DNA of 30,592 nt from JALYUA01 sp038253555 (GTDB taxonomy: Bacteria > Acidobacteriota > Thermoanaerobaculia > UBA5066 > Gp7-AA6): positions 1-30,592 of the forward strand of contig JBBSGZ010000035.1 in assembly GCA_038253555.1 (NCBI GenBank), in the 5' to 3' direction. The notes under the pieces were generated by a model. It saw only the letters and a list, made by a program, of their open reading frames with translations. It was not told the origin of the DNA and did no database searches. Position numbers and translations under genes: made by a program. Below are positions 23,043 through 30,592 of this stretch, piece by piece; position 1 is the stretch's first letter; each line of letters starts with the position of its first letter.

Positions 23043-23564
23043 TCACCTTCGGACCGGGAGCGAGCGGGCGTACTTCCGAGGATCGTCCATCAGGCGGTTG
23101 TTCTCGGCAAACGCGCGCCACTCGGCGAGAAGCGCCCAGAGGTGGAGCGCCACGGCGATGAGCGAGGCCGCGAGATGGACCCAGGACGGAAGCGCGCGGG
23201 TGTGCACCGCGGCGCCGAGCACGAACACGGCGATCGCCGCGAGAAGCGCGAACGTGGCGGCCGGCGAAGTCTGCGCTTTGAACCTCCGGAGCGCGGCCAG
23301 GATGGGCTTCTGCTCCGCGTCGGGATACCCGGCGACCTCGTCCTTGACGAGTCGCCCCGTTCCCACGAAGTAGAAGATCACCATCGACTGGGAGAACAGC
23401 GAGAAGAGCACCGTCGGGATGGCCCACCCGACGTGGCGCCGGACGAGGACCCGGGCGATCGCGGAGCCCGAGCCGATCCCGGTCGCCACCGAGAACCCCT
23501 GGAGGGAGGTCGCGACAAAACCCGCGAGCGCGAGCGCGGTCGTGAGAAGAAGCGCGAAGGACAT
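23043..23564 (-). CDS. hypothetical four-helix membrane protein
   Basis: 173 aa from ATG 23564; a longer frame extends upstream but antisense to the acyl-CoA ligase gene. Four hydrophobic spans are seen: FALLLTTALALAGFVATSL (about 3-21), GWAIPTVLFSLFSQSMVIFY (about 46-65), ATFALLAAIAVFVLGAA (about 103-119) and HLAASLIAVALHLWALL (about 128-144). The loop between spans 2 and 3 carries a conserved-looking cluster (GRLVKDEVAGYPDAEQKP), and the C-terminus has NRLMDDPRKYA. I do not recognise the family. It is divergent from the beta-oxidation operon across 114 bp. Confidence 0.7.
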   Translation of the reverse strand: MSFALLLTTALALAGFVATSLQGFSVATGIGSGSAIARVLVRRHVGWAIPTVLFSLFSQSMVIFYFVGTGRLVKDEVAGYPDAEQKPILAALRRFKAQTSPAATFALLAAIAVFVLGAAVHTRALPSWVHLAASLIAVALHLWALLAEWRAFAENNRLMDDPRKYARSLPVRR

Positions 23565-23678
23565 TCGCCGGAGGATAGCGCGTCCGCCGCGAGTCCCGGG
23601 GCGGGGAACCTTGACCCCCGGGGGAGCGCGAGACAGAATCGATTCTTCACCGGGGAAATTCTCCAAACGGAGGCCGAT

Positions 23679-25484
23679 ATGGGCAGCGAGATCCGGACGC
23701 TCTGCGACATCTTTCGAAACGCAGCGGCTTCCGGCAAGCCCGATCTCCTCATCGCCAAGGTCGGCGGTCAGTGGCGGCCGATCTCCGCCTCCGACTTCGG
23801 ATTCACGGTGAGGGCGCTGTCCCTCGGATTGAACTCTCTCGGGATCCAGCCCGGCGACCGGGTCGCGATCCTTTCCGAGAACCGCCCGGAGTGGGCGATG
23901 GCCGACTACGCGATTCTCTGCGCGGGGGCATGGTCGGTGCCGATCTATCCGACGCTCCCCGCCAACCAGGTGGCGCCGCTGTTGAACGACTGCGAGGCCC
24001 GCGCCATTTTCATCTCGACTCCCGAGCAGCTGGCCAAAATCTCCGCGGTCCAGAAACAGTGTCTGTCTCTCGAGTACGTCATCTGCATCGAGGCGGCTCC
24101 GCCCGCAGTCGAGGGCTACATGAGCTTCGGCGCCGCGGTCGACAAGGGGCGAGCGACCCTGGAGATGACTCCCGCTCTCTTCGATCAGAGGGCGCAGCGG
24201 GTCAAGCCCGATGACGTGGCGACGATCATCTACACCTCGGGAACGACGGGAGAGCCGAAGGGGGCCATGCTGACCCACGGCAACTTCGTCGAAAACGTGG
24301 AGGGGTCGCTCAAGAACATTCCGATCACCGGCGACGCCGTGGCGCTTTCGTTCCTCCCGCTTTCGCATGTCTTCGAGCGGATGCTCGACTATGCCTATCT
24401 TTACCAATCCGCATCGATCGCCTACGCGGAGTCGATCGAAAAACTCAAAGAGAACTTCCTGGAAGTGAATCCGCATTGCTTCGGCGCCGTGCCGCGCGTG
24501 TACGAGAAAGTGCAGGCGCGGATCCTCGACAAGGTCGCCACGGCCCCGGCGATCCGCCAGAAGCTCTTCCACTGGGCGGTTTCCGTCGGACGCGAGAATG
24601 TCGAGCGTCAGGAGCGGGGGGAGGCGCCCTCTTCCTCCTTGAAGCTGAAGCTCGCGGACAAGCTCGTCCTCCACAAGATCCGGGCGCTGCTCGGAAACCG
24701 CTTCCGCTTCGCCGTCTCGGGAGGCGCGCCCCTCGCGAGGGAGCTCGCGCAGTTTTTCCTGGGCGCCGGTGTCACGATCTACGAAGGCTACGGCCTGACC
24801 GAGACCTCTCCCGTCATCGCCGTCAACGGTCCCGACGCATGGAAGCTCGGGACCGTGGGGCATCCGCTCGGCAACGTCGAGGTCCGCATCGCCGGAGACG
24901 GAGAGATCCTGACCCGCGGCCCCCACGTCATGAAGGGATATTTCCGGAAGCCCGACGCGACCGCGGAGGCGATCGACAGGGAAGGCTGGTTTCACACGGG
25001 AGACATCGGGCACTTAGACGAGGGCGGATTCCTCGCGATCACGGACCGGAAAAAGGACCTGATCGTGCTGGCCAGCGGGAAGAAGGCGGCCCCCCAGCCC
25101 ATCGAGAACGAGTTGAAAAGATCTCCCTACATCGACATGCCGATCGTACTCGGGGACCGTCACAAGTTCCTCGCCGTTTTGATCGTCCCCAAGTTCGAAC
25201 GACTGAAAGATTTCGCGAAGGAAAAACAATTCGAGTTTTCGCCTGCCTCCGTGGACGCGAATCCCCGGATTCGGGCCCTCTTCCAGGGCGAGATCGACAC
25301 GTACAACGAGGGCCGGCCCCACCACGAGCAGATTCGAGCGTTCGCGCTCCTGCCGGCCGATTTGACCGTGGAGGACGGCTCGATCACTCCGACTCTCAAG
25401 GTGAAGCGCCGGATCCTGGAGAAGAGGTACGAGGACCTGATTCACGCCATGTATCAGGCGGCGGAGAAAACCCATGTCGCCTGA
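23679..25484 (+). CDS. long-chain acyl-CoA synthetase (AMP-forming)
   Basis: 601 aa from ATG 23679, preceded by GGAGG. It activates fatty acids to acyl-CoA through an acyl-adenylate. Motifs of the ANL superfamily are YTSGTTGEPKG (185-195, phosphate-binding loop), YGLTETSP (371-378), GWFHTGDIG (Asp442, ribose contact), and ITDRKKDLIVLASGKKAAP (Arg457 and the hinge/lysine region). Its length is typical of the ~600-aa long-chain ligases also found in myxobacteria and actinobacteria. It is first in an operon with the hydratase/dehydrogenase gene, which starts 11 bp before this stop. Confidence 0.9.
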   Translation: MGSEIRTLCDIFRNAAASGKPDLLIAKVGGQWRPISASDFGFTVRALSLGLNSLGIQPGDRVAILSENRPEWAMADYAILCAGAWSVPIYPTLPANQVAPLLNDCEARAIFISTPEQLAKISAVQKQCLSLEYVICIEAAPPAVEGYMSFGAAVDKGRATLEMTPALFDQRAQRVKPDDVATIIYTSGTTGEPKGAMLTHGNFVENVEGSLKNIPITGDAVALSFLPLSHVFERMLDYAYLYQSASIAYAESIEKLKENFLEVNPHCFGAVPRVYEKVQARILDKVATAPAIRQKLFHWAVSVGRENVERQERGEAPSSSLKLKLADKLVLHKIRALLGNRFRFAVSGGAPLARELAQFFLGAGVTIYEGYGLTETSPVIAVNGPDAWKLGTVGHPLGNVEVRIAGDGEILTRGPHVMKGYFRKPDATAEAIDREGWFHTGDIGHLDEGGFLAITDRKKDLIVLASGKKAAPQPIENELKRSPYIDMPIVLGDRHKFLAVLIVPKFERLKDFAKEKQFEFSPASVDANPRIRALFQGEIDTYNEGRPHHEQIRAFALLPADLTVEDGSITPTLKVKRRILEKRYEDLIHAMYQAAEKTHVA

Positions 25485-27648
25485 GGGCGCCGCCGCAGGT
25501 GCCTTCACGCTCCTTCTCGAGGACGACGGCCTGGCGGTCGTCACCTTCGACCTCCCCGGCGAAAAGGTCAACAAGTTCTCCCGCGCGGTGATCCGGGAGC
25601 TGGGCGAGCTCCTGCTCCGCCTGTCCCGCGAGCCGCGCATCCGCGCGCTCCTGATCCGTTCCGGAAAGCCCGGGGTGTTCATCGCGGGCGCGGACATCCA
25701 GGAGTTCGTCACGACGCCCGCGGCGGACGCGGGCGACGCGGTGCGCGCCGTGCAGTCTCTTTTCGAGCAGCTCGCCCACCTGCCCTATCCGACGGTCGCG
25801 GCGATCGACGGGATCTGCCTCGGCGGCGGAACCGAGCTCGCCCTCGCCTGTGACTACCGGCTGATGTCCGACGGAAAGAAATCGCAGATCGGCCTGCCGG
25901 AGGTGCGCCTCGGGATTTTCCCCGCCTGGGGAGGGTGCACGCGGCTGCCGCGGGTCGTGGGCCTTCAGAAGGCGCTCGACATGATCCTGACGGGAAAGAC
26001 GCTCGACTCCCGGCGCGCGAAAAAGATCGGCCTCGTGGACGCGGCCGTTCCCGCGCCGATTTTCGAGCAGACGGCGCGAGACTTCGCGCGATCGCACATG
26101 GGAGAGAGCAAGCCCCGGGAACGCCGCGGCGAGCGCGGGCTCGCCGACCGCGCCCTCGAAGGCAATCCGCTCGGGCGCCGCGTCGTTTTCTCGAAGGCGC
26201 GCCAGACGATCATGAAGCAGACGGGCGGGCACTACCCGGCGCCGCTCGAAGCGCTGGCGGTCATCGAAGAGGGGTATGGGAAGCCCGTCGCCGACGGCCT
26301 CGAGATCGAGGCGCGGCGCATCGGGCGCGTCTTCGGCGGGCCCGTGCAGAAGAACCTGCTCCGGCTCTTCTTCCTGACGGAGGAGATCAAGAAGGAGACG
26401 GGAGTCGCGGACGCCTCCGTGCGCCCCGCGCCGATCACGCGTTCGGCCGTGCTCGGGGCCGGCCTCATGGGAGGCGGGATCGCCCAGCTCCTCGCGGACA
26501 AGGGGCTGCCGGCCCGGATGAAAGACATCGAATCGAAGGCGCTCGCGCACGGATACGCGGCGGCGGCGGCCGTCTGGAAGGAGAAGGCCCGACGGCGGCG
26601 GCTCTCCCCCCGCGACATGCGGGCGAAAATGGCGCTTCTCTCGGGCACTCTCGACTATACGGGATTCCGCCGCTGCGAAGCCACGATCGAGGCGGTCGTG
26701 GAGAAGCTCGGCGTCAAGCGCTCGGTCCTCCAGGAATGGGAAGCCGTCGTCCCCGACACGGCGATCTTCGCCTCGAACACCTCGACGCTCCCGATCGGCG
26801 AGATCGCCGCGGGCGCGCGCGTCCCCGCCCGGGTGGCCGGAATGCATTTCTTCAACCCGGTGCACCGGATGCCGCTCGTCGAAGTCATCCGCGGACGGGA
26901 GACCTCGGACCAGACCGTCGCCACGGTGTTCGCGCTCGCAAAGACCCTGGGCAAGACGCCGGTGGTGGTGAAGGATTCTCCGGGCTTTCTGGTCAACCGG
27001 ATCCTCGCGCCGTATCTGGCCGAAGCCGTGCGGCTCGTCTGCGAGGGATGCCGCATCGAGGACGTGGACTCGGCCATGACGGCCTTCGGAATGCCGGTGG
27101 GGCCCATTGCGCTTCTGGACGACGTGGGCCTCGACGTCGCCGTGAAGGCGGGAGAGGTCCTGGCGGCCGCCTTTCCCGACCGGATGAAGCCGGCGGGACA
27201 GGAGTCGCTCGTCGCGCAGGGCCGTCTCGGCCGAAAATCCGGAAAGGGCTTCTACGACTATGTTGACGGGAAGCGCGGCGATCCGGCGCGCGAGGCCTAC
27301 GAGGCGCTGCACGTCGTCCCGGCGGAGAAACCGCCGCTCACTCCGGGGGAGATCGAGTCCCGCCTGCTGCTGCCGATGATCAACGAGGCCGCGTACTGCC
27401 TGGAAGAGGGCGTCGTCGCCCGGCCCGAGAAGCTGGACCTCGCGATGATCTTCGGGACCGGCTTTCCGCCGTTTCGGGGCGGGCTGCTGCGGCACGCGGA
27501 CGAGGTCGGGCTCGACACGGTGACGGAGAGGCTCCGCGAGCTCGCGGCGCGTTATGGACCCCGGTTCGCGCCCGCGCCGTCGTTGAACGAGCTCGGGCGA
27601 ACGCGCGGCAGGTTCTACCCTGAAAAAAGTGCTGGAGAGGCGGCGTGA
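25474..27648 (+). CDS. bifunctional enoyl-CoA hydratase / 3-hydroxyacyl-CoA dehydrogenase (FadB/FadJ-like)
   Basis: 724 aa, close to the usual FadJ/FadB length. The N-terminal crotonase domain has GVFIAGADI, GGGTELALACDY (catalytic E121) and LPEVRLGIFPAWGG (catalytic E143). The C-terminal part has the NAD-binding AVLGAGLMGGGIA (325-337), ASNTSTLP, the catalytic NPVHRMPLVE (H464) and KDSPGFLVNR. It hydrates enoyl-CoA and oxidises the 3-hydroxyacyl-CoA. The ATG overlaps the ligase gene by 11 bp, and its TGA overlaps the next start as GTGA. No thiolase subunit gene follows in the window, so cleavage must be encoded elsewhere. Confidence 0.93.
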   Translation: MSPEGAAAGAFTLLLEDDGLAVVTFDLPGEKVNKFSRAVIRELGELLLRLSREPRIRALLIRSGKPGVFIAGADIQEFVTTPAADAGDAVRAVQSLFEQLAHLPYPTVAAIDGICLGGGTELALACDYRLMSDGKKSQIGLPEVRLGIFPAWGGCTRLPRVVGLQKALDMILTGKTLDSRRAKKIGLVDAAVPAPIFEQTARDFARSHMGESKPRERRGERGLADRALEGNPLGRRVVFSKARQTIMKQTGGHYPAPLEALAVIEEGYGKPVADGLEIEARRIGRVFGGPVQKNLLRLFFLTEEIKKETGVADASVRPAPITRSAVLGAGLMGGGIAQLLADKGLPARMKDIESKALAHGYAAAAAVWKEKARRRRLSPRDMRAKMALLSGTLDYTGFRRCEATIEAVVEKLGVKRSVLQEWEAVVPDTAIFASNTSTLPIGEIAAGARVPARVAGMHFFNPVHRMPLVEVIRGRETSDQTVATVFALAKTLGKTPVVVKDSPGFLVNRILAPYLAEAVRLVCEGCRIEDVDSAMTAFGMPVGPIALLDDVGLDVAVKAGEVLAAAFPDRMKPAGQESLVAQGRLGRKSGKGFYDYVDGKRGDPAREAYEALHVVPAEKPPLTPGEIESRLLLPMINEAAYCLEEGVVARPEKLDLAMIFGTGFPPFRGGLLRHADEVGLDTVTERLRELAARYGPRFAPAPSLNELGRTRGRFYPEKSAGEAA

Positions 27649-29402
27649 GTCGTCCCGCCGCCGCGGGCGCCGACCTCATCCTCTCCTCTCCGGTCAAATC
27701 GCTTCTCTCGGGTCACGTCCCGGAGGACCTCGTTTTCCCCTACCCGCAGGTCGCGAAAGAAGAGAAGGAAACAGTTTCCGCTTTCCTGGGATCTTTCCGC
27801 GATTTCGCGAAGGATCACGTGGATCCGCGGCGGTTCGACCGGGAGCACGGAATCGCGCCCGAGGTCGTCCGCGGGCTCGCGGAGCTCGGGGCGTTCGGGA
27901 TGATCATCCCCGAGGCGTACGGCGGCTACGGATTCTCCTCGAGCGCGTACTGCCGCGTGACCGAGGAGATCGGGCGCACGGACGCGTCCCTCGGCATATT
28001 GATCGGGGGGCACCAGTCGATCGGCTTGAAGGGACTGATCCTCTTCGGAACCGAGGAGCAGAAGACGCGCTGGTTGCCGAAGCTTTCAGCCGGCGAAATG
28101 ATCGCCGCGTTCGCGCTCACGGAGCCGGAGGCGGGCTCGGACGCCGCCTCGATCCGGACGACCGCCGAGTACGACGCGAAGTCCGACACGTTTCTGTTGA
28201 ACGGCAGCAAGCACTGGATCTCCAACGGCGGTTTCGCCGAGTTCTTCACCGTGTTCGCCAAGGACGTGAAGCTCGCCGCCACGGACGAGCACCGCCGGAT
28301 CACCGCGTTTGTCGTGACGAAAGACCTCGGAGGCGTCGAGCCGGGTCCCGAGGAGAAGAAGCTCGGTCTCAAAGGCTCCTCCACTGTGCCTCTGGAATTG
28401 AAAAACGTGCGCGTGCCCGCCTCCCACGTCCTCGGAGAACGCGGCCAGGGATTCCGCATCGCCGTCGAGATCTTGAACACGGGCCGTACGTCGCTCGGAG
28501 CGGGATGCGTCGGCGGATCAAAACGGATGATCGAGCTCGCCGCGCGACAAGCCACGTCGCGACGGCAGTTCCAGACGCGCATCGCCGACTTCGAGATCAT
28601 CCGCTCCAAATTTTCGCGGATGGTCGTGAACACCTACGCGCTCGAGTCGATGGTCTACCTGACCGCCGGGCTCGTCGACCGGGGTCTCGCGGACTACTCG
28701 GTCGAGGGCGCCTGCTGCAAGATCTTCGGCACGGAGAGCGTCTGGCAGACGATCAACGACGCGCTGCAGATCGCGGGCGGCAACGGCTTCATGGAGGAGT
28801 ACCCCTACGAGCGCGCGCTGCGGGACTCGCGGGTCAACATGATCTTCGAGGGGACCAACGAGATCCTGCGGGTCTTAGTGGCGTTGTCCGGCATGAAGGA
28901 GATCGGCGAGGGCCTGAAGGAAGTCGGGCGGGCGTTGAAGGCGCCGCTGTCCTCGTTCGGGATCCTCTCGGACTATGCGGTGCGGCGAGTCCGCAGGACC
29001 CTGCCGGCCGGACGGATCAGCCGGGTCGCCCCGGTTCTCCAGGCGGAAGGCGAGGCGGTGGCCCGCTACGCCATGGCGGCCGGCGGGGCGGTCGAGACGA
29101 TCCTGCGCAAGTACGGCAAGGGGGTCCTGACGAAGGAATACCACCACGAGCGGCTCGCCAATGTGGGGATCGACCTCTACGCGTCGCTGGCGGTGCTCTC
29201 CCGGGCGACTTCCTCGGTCGAGACGAAGGGCGCCGAGAAGTCCGCAGAAGAGGTCCGGCTCGCGCAGGTTTTCATTCGCGGCGCGCGGCACCGGATCGTC
29301 GGCCAGTTGAAGGACATGGACCGCAACCTCGACCCCGACGTCACGGCGATTTCCGAGACCGCGTACGGCGCCCTCGGATACGCCTTCCCGTACTGGGAGT
29401 AG
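27645..29402 (+). CDS. acyl-CoA dehydrogenase, VLCAD-like with C-terminal extension
   Basis: 585 aa, GTG start in a GTGA overlap with the preceding gene. The FAD flavoenzyme core spans about 40-410: AFALTEPEAGSDAASI (FAD/substrate loop), WISNGG, GERGQGFRIA, and the catalytic glutamate in NMIFEGTNEILRV (E402). A helical extension of about 175 aa follows, as in VLCAD/ACAD9-type dehydrogenases, which handle long chains at the membrane. It performs the first oxidation of beta-oxidation and completes a ligase-dehydrogenase-hydratase set in one operon. Its 3' end overlaps the convergent thiD gene by 62 bp. Confidence 0.92.
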   Translation: MSRPAAAGADLILSSPVKSLLSGHVPEDLVFPYPQVAKEEKETVSAFLGSFRDFAKDHVDPRRFDREHGIAPEVVRGLAELGAFGMIIPEAYGGYGFSSSAYCRVTEEIGRTDASLGILIGGHQSIGLKGLILFGTEEQKTRWLPKLSAGEMIAAFALTEPEAGSDAASIRTTAEYDAKSDTFLLNGSKHWISNGGFAEFFTVFAKDVKLAATDEHRRITAFVVTKDLGGVEPGPEEKKLGLKGSSTVPLELKNVRVPASHVLGERGQGFRIAVEILNTGRTSLGAGCVGGSKRMIELAARQATSRRQFQTRIADFEIIRSKFSRMVVNTYALESMVYLTAGLVDRGLADYSVEGACCKIFGTESVWQTINDALQIAGGNGFMEEYPYERALRDSRVNMIFEGTNEILRVLVALSGMKEIGEGLKEVGRALKAPLSSFGILSDYAVRRVRRTLPAGRISRVAPVLQAEGEAVARYAMAAGGAVETILRKYGKGVLTKEYHHERLANVGIDLYASLAVLSRATSSVETKGAEKSAEEVRLAQVFIRGARHRIVGQLKDMDRNLDPDVTAISETAYGALGYAFPYWE

Positions 29403-30222
29403 ACGCGGGGCGGGCCGGCGCCGCGGATCGGCCGGGGACCCCCCAGCCCTTTCCCGGGAACACGCCGGCCTCGATGGCGCGCGCCAGATACCGGATCGCG
29501 TCGCGCACCGAGGCGTCGAGGGGCTTTCCGAGCGCGAGGTTCGCCGCGATCGCGGCCGAGAGCGTGCAGCCGGTCCCGTGGCGCGCGCGGCTCGACAGTC
29601 TCGGGTGCTCGAACTCCAGGAAGCGGCGGCCGTCGAAGAGGAGGTCTGTCACGGTGGCTCCCTTCGCGTGGCCGCCCTTGATGAGGACCGCGCGCGGACC
29701 GGTGTCGGCGAGGATGCCGGCGGCCAGCCGCCGGTCGCTTTCGTTTCGGATCGAAATTCCGGTCAGCGTCTCGGCCTCCGGGATGTTCGGCGTGACGAGA
29801 TCGCAGAGAGGGAGCAGGGTCCGCAGGAGGAGCCGCACAGCGGCGGGGTCGAGCAGCGGGGTCCCGTCTTTCGCCGCCAGCACGGGATCGAGAACGACGT
29901 TCGAGAGAGAGTGCCGGCGCAGCCCCGCGACGACGGCGCGCAGCCGTTTCGCGTCGACGAGCGCTCCGATCTTGACGGCGAGCGGCCGGAAGTCCGGGAT
30001 GACGGCATCCATCTGCTGCGAGAGGAACCGCGGGGAAAACGGCTCGACGCCGAGGATGCCGCGCGTGTTCTGCGCCGTGCCGGCGGTGACCACCGAGATC
30101 CCGTAGACGCCATGCGCGGCGAAGGCTGCGAGGTCTGCCTGGATGCCGGCGCCGCCTCCGGAGTCCGAAGCGGCGATGGTCAGGGCAACGGGCGGGCGCG
30201 GCCGGCGGGAGTCGGTCGCCAT
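29341..30222 (-). CDS. thiD: hydroxymethylpyrimidine/phosphomethylpyrimidine kinase
   Basis: 293 aa from ATG 30222. It is a ribokinase-fold enzyme of thiamine synthesis that phosphorylates HMP and HMP-P. ASDSGGGAGIQADL (N-terminal substrate site), VKIGAL, VLDPVLAAKDGTPLL, TPNIPEAE, VLIKGGHAKG and the anion-hole motif HGTGCTLSAAIAANLA are all present in order. The last 25 or so residues (basic, Pro/Arg-rich) lie antisense to the end of the acyl-CoA dehydrogenase gene and are probably dispensable. Other thi genes are not in the window. Confidence 0.9.
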   Translation of the reverse strand: MATDSRRPRPPVALTIAASDSGGGAGIQADLAAFAAHGVYGISVVTAGTAQNTRGILGVEPFSPRFLSQQMDAVIPDFRPLAVKIGALVDAKRLRAVVAGLRRHSLSNVVLDPVLAAKDGTPLLDPAAVRLLLRTLLPLCDLVTPNIPEAETLTGISIRNESDRRLAAGILADTGPRAVLIKGGHAKGATVTDLLFDGRRFLEFEHPRLSSRARHGTGCTLSAAIAANLALGKPLDASVRDAIRYLARAIEAGVFPGKGWGVPGRSAAPARPASTPSTGRRIRGRRTRSRKSP

Positions 30223-30236
30223 ACAATCCTCATCCT

Positions 30237-30542
30237 ATGCCCGAGCCGCCGCTGACCATCCGCCCCGACGCCGCCGCGAAGCTGCGCGGCGAAGCCGACT
30301 TCTCGCGGGCGTTTCTCTCGGTCCGCCAGGTCCTCGGGTGCGGCGGCAACGGCTACCGGATCTCCGTCGAGGAGAACGAGCCCGACGAGGGCCACCGGTT
30401 CATGGCGGAAGGGATCCCCGTGGTGATGGACGACGTCTCGTTCACGCGGCTGCGGGGCGCCGTCCTCGAGCTCGACCCGGACCCCGCCGGGGAGGGATAT
30501 CGCCTCGACCATCCCGAAGCGGTGATGACGACGTTCTGCTAA
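30237..30542 (+). CDS. HesB/IscA-like small protein
   Basis: 101 aa, ATG 30237. The layout follows A-type Fe-S carriers: DAAAKLRGE, then VLGCGGNGYRISVEENEPDEG (the first conserved Cys in GCGG), then a 'GIPVVMDDVSF..L.GA.LE' beta block, and a terminal FC. The usual C-terminal CxC pair is reduced to a single last Cys, as in divergent HesB-like proteins, so Fe-S transfer ability is uncertain. It starts 15 bp from the divergent thiD start, so the two promoters must overlap the coding ends or each other. Confidence 0.65.
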   Translation: MPEPPLTIRPDAAAKLRGEADFSRAFLSVRQVLGCGGNGYRISVEENEPDEGHRFMAEGIPVVMDDVSFTRLRGAVLELDPDPAGEGYRLDHPEAVMTTFC

Positions 30543-30543
30543 A

Positions 30544-30592
30544 CGTCGCCTTCGCTCACTGCGGGACCTGCGTTCGCCTGCGGGCGAACGCA
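30544..30592 (+). repeat. interspersed hairpin repeat, copy 2 (runs to window edge)
   Basis: Same 23-bp leader as 17144-17166, followed by a perfect 10-bp stem (30569-30578 with 30583-30592) and the same loop TGCG. It lies immediately after the stop of the HesB-like gene; copy 1 also directly follows a gene. Confidence 0.75.

Noticed and set aside
20618..23161. 847-aa plus-strand frame inside the repeat-protein gene
   Set aside because: Arg/Gly-rich out-of-phase translation of the carboxypeptidase-regulatory repeats.
25396..27495. 699-aa minus-strand frame opposite the FadB/J-like gene
   Set aside because: Antisense shadow; the plus strand carries all catalytic motifs.
27629..30106. 825-aa plus-strand frame across the dehydrogenase and thiD
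   Set aside because: Out-of-phase with the dehydrogenase and antisense to thiD; no domain, Arg-rich.
1..30592. Insertion sequence, transposase or toxin-antitoxin genes
   Set aside because: No DDE motif, no terminal inverted repeats with target duplications and no paired small toxin/antitoxin genes were found; the RHH protein lacks a toxin-like partner.

Overview
The window is high-GC DNA with short intergenic gaps, frequent GTG starts and start/stop overlaps. Two host features point to an acidobacterial chromosome, probably of the Thermoanaerobaculia/Holophagae type. One is a secreted protease carrying two copies of a domain with a CxxNATTLCLN start and a TGYFWFFSSNN core. The other is a secreted protein of about fifteen carboxypeptidase-regulatory-like repeats. 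The taxonomic call is inference from family distribution and was not tested here.

Layout. (1) 1-3488 is a mixed accessory stretch. It holds the 3' tail of an unknown gene, a small phage ABA-sandwich-like protein, a frameshifted relic of a phage terminase large subunit (minus strand, about 774-1066), an intact secreted metzincin-like protease (1149-2864), and the C-terminal relic of a tyrosine integrase (about 3125-3511). (2) 3489-3562 is a tRNA-Arg(CCT) gene. (3) 3521-11828 is an integrated element of about 8.3 kb bounded by perfect 43-bp direct repeats of the 3' half of that tRNA. It encodes a primase-helicase, a candidate origin region, a divergent small gene, a ribbon-helix-helix protein, two unknown proteins, a full-length terminase large subunit, a possible terminase small subunit, an excisionase-like HTH protein and a tyrosine integrase. 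It has no recognisable capsid, portal, protease or tail gene. (4) 11829-30592 is ordinary host chromosome: a small Zn-ribbon-like protein, a soluble histidine kinase, an SDR, a PH/SHOCT membrane protein, an ECF sigma / anti-sigma / Spy-like operon, an SDR plus degenerate HD-like pair, the giant repeat protein, a membrane protein, a fatty-acid beta-oxidation operon (acyl-CoA ligase, hydratase/dehydrogenase fusion, VLCAD-like dehydrogenase), thiD, and a HesB/IscA-like protein.

The main discovery candidate is the tRNA-borne element. It has replication, integration/excision and packaging-motor genes but no particle genes. That is the expected layout of a phage satellite or capsid-less packaging island that brings its own TerL rather than only a TerS. 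Its insertion replaced the tRNA 3' flank: the left tRNA copy lacks an encoded CCA, while the displaced right copy keeps CCA followed by a terminator hairpin. The TerL and integrase relics on the other side of the tRNA suggest repeated visits by phage-like elements.

A second candidate is an interspersed structured repeat seen at 17144 and 30544. It carries a hairpin with a compensatory C-G to G-C change.
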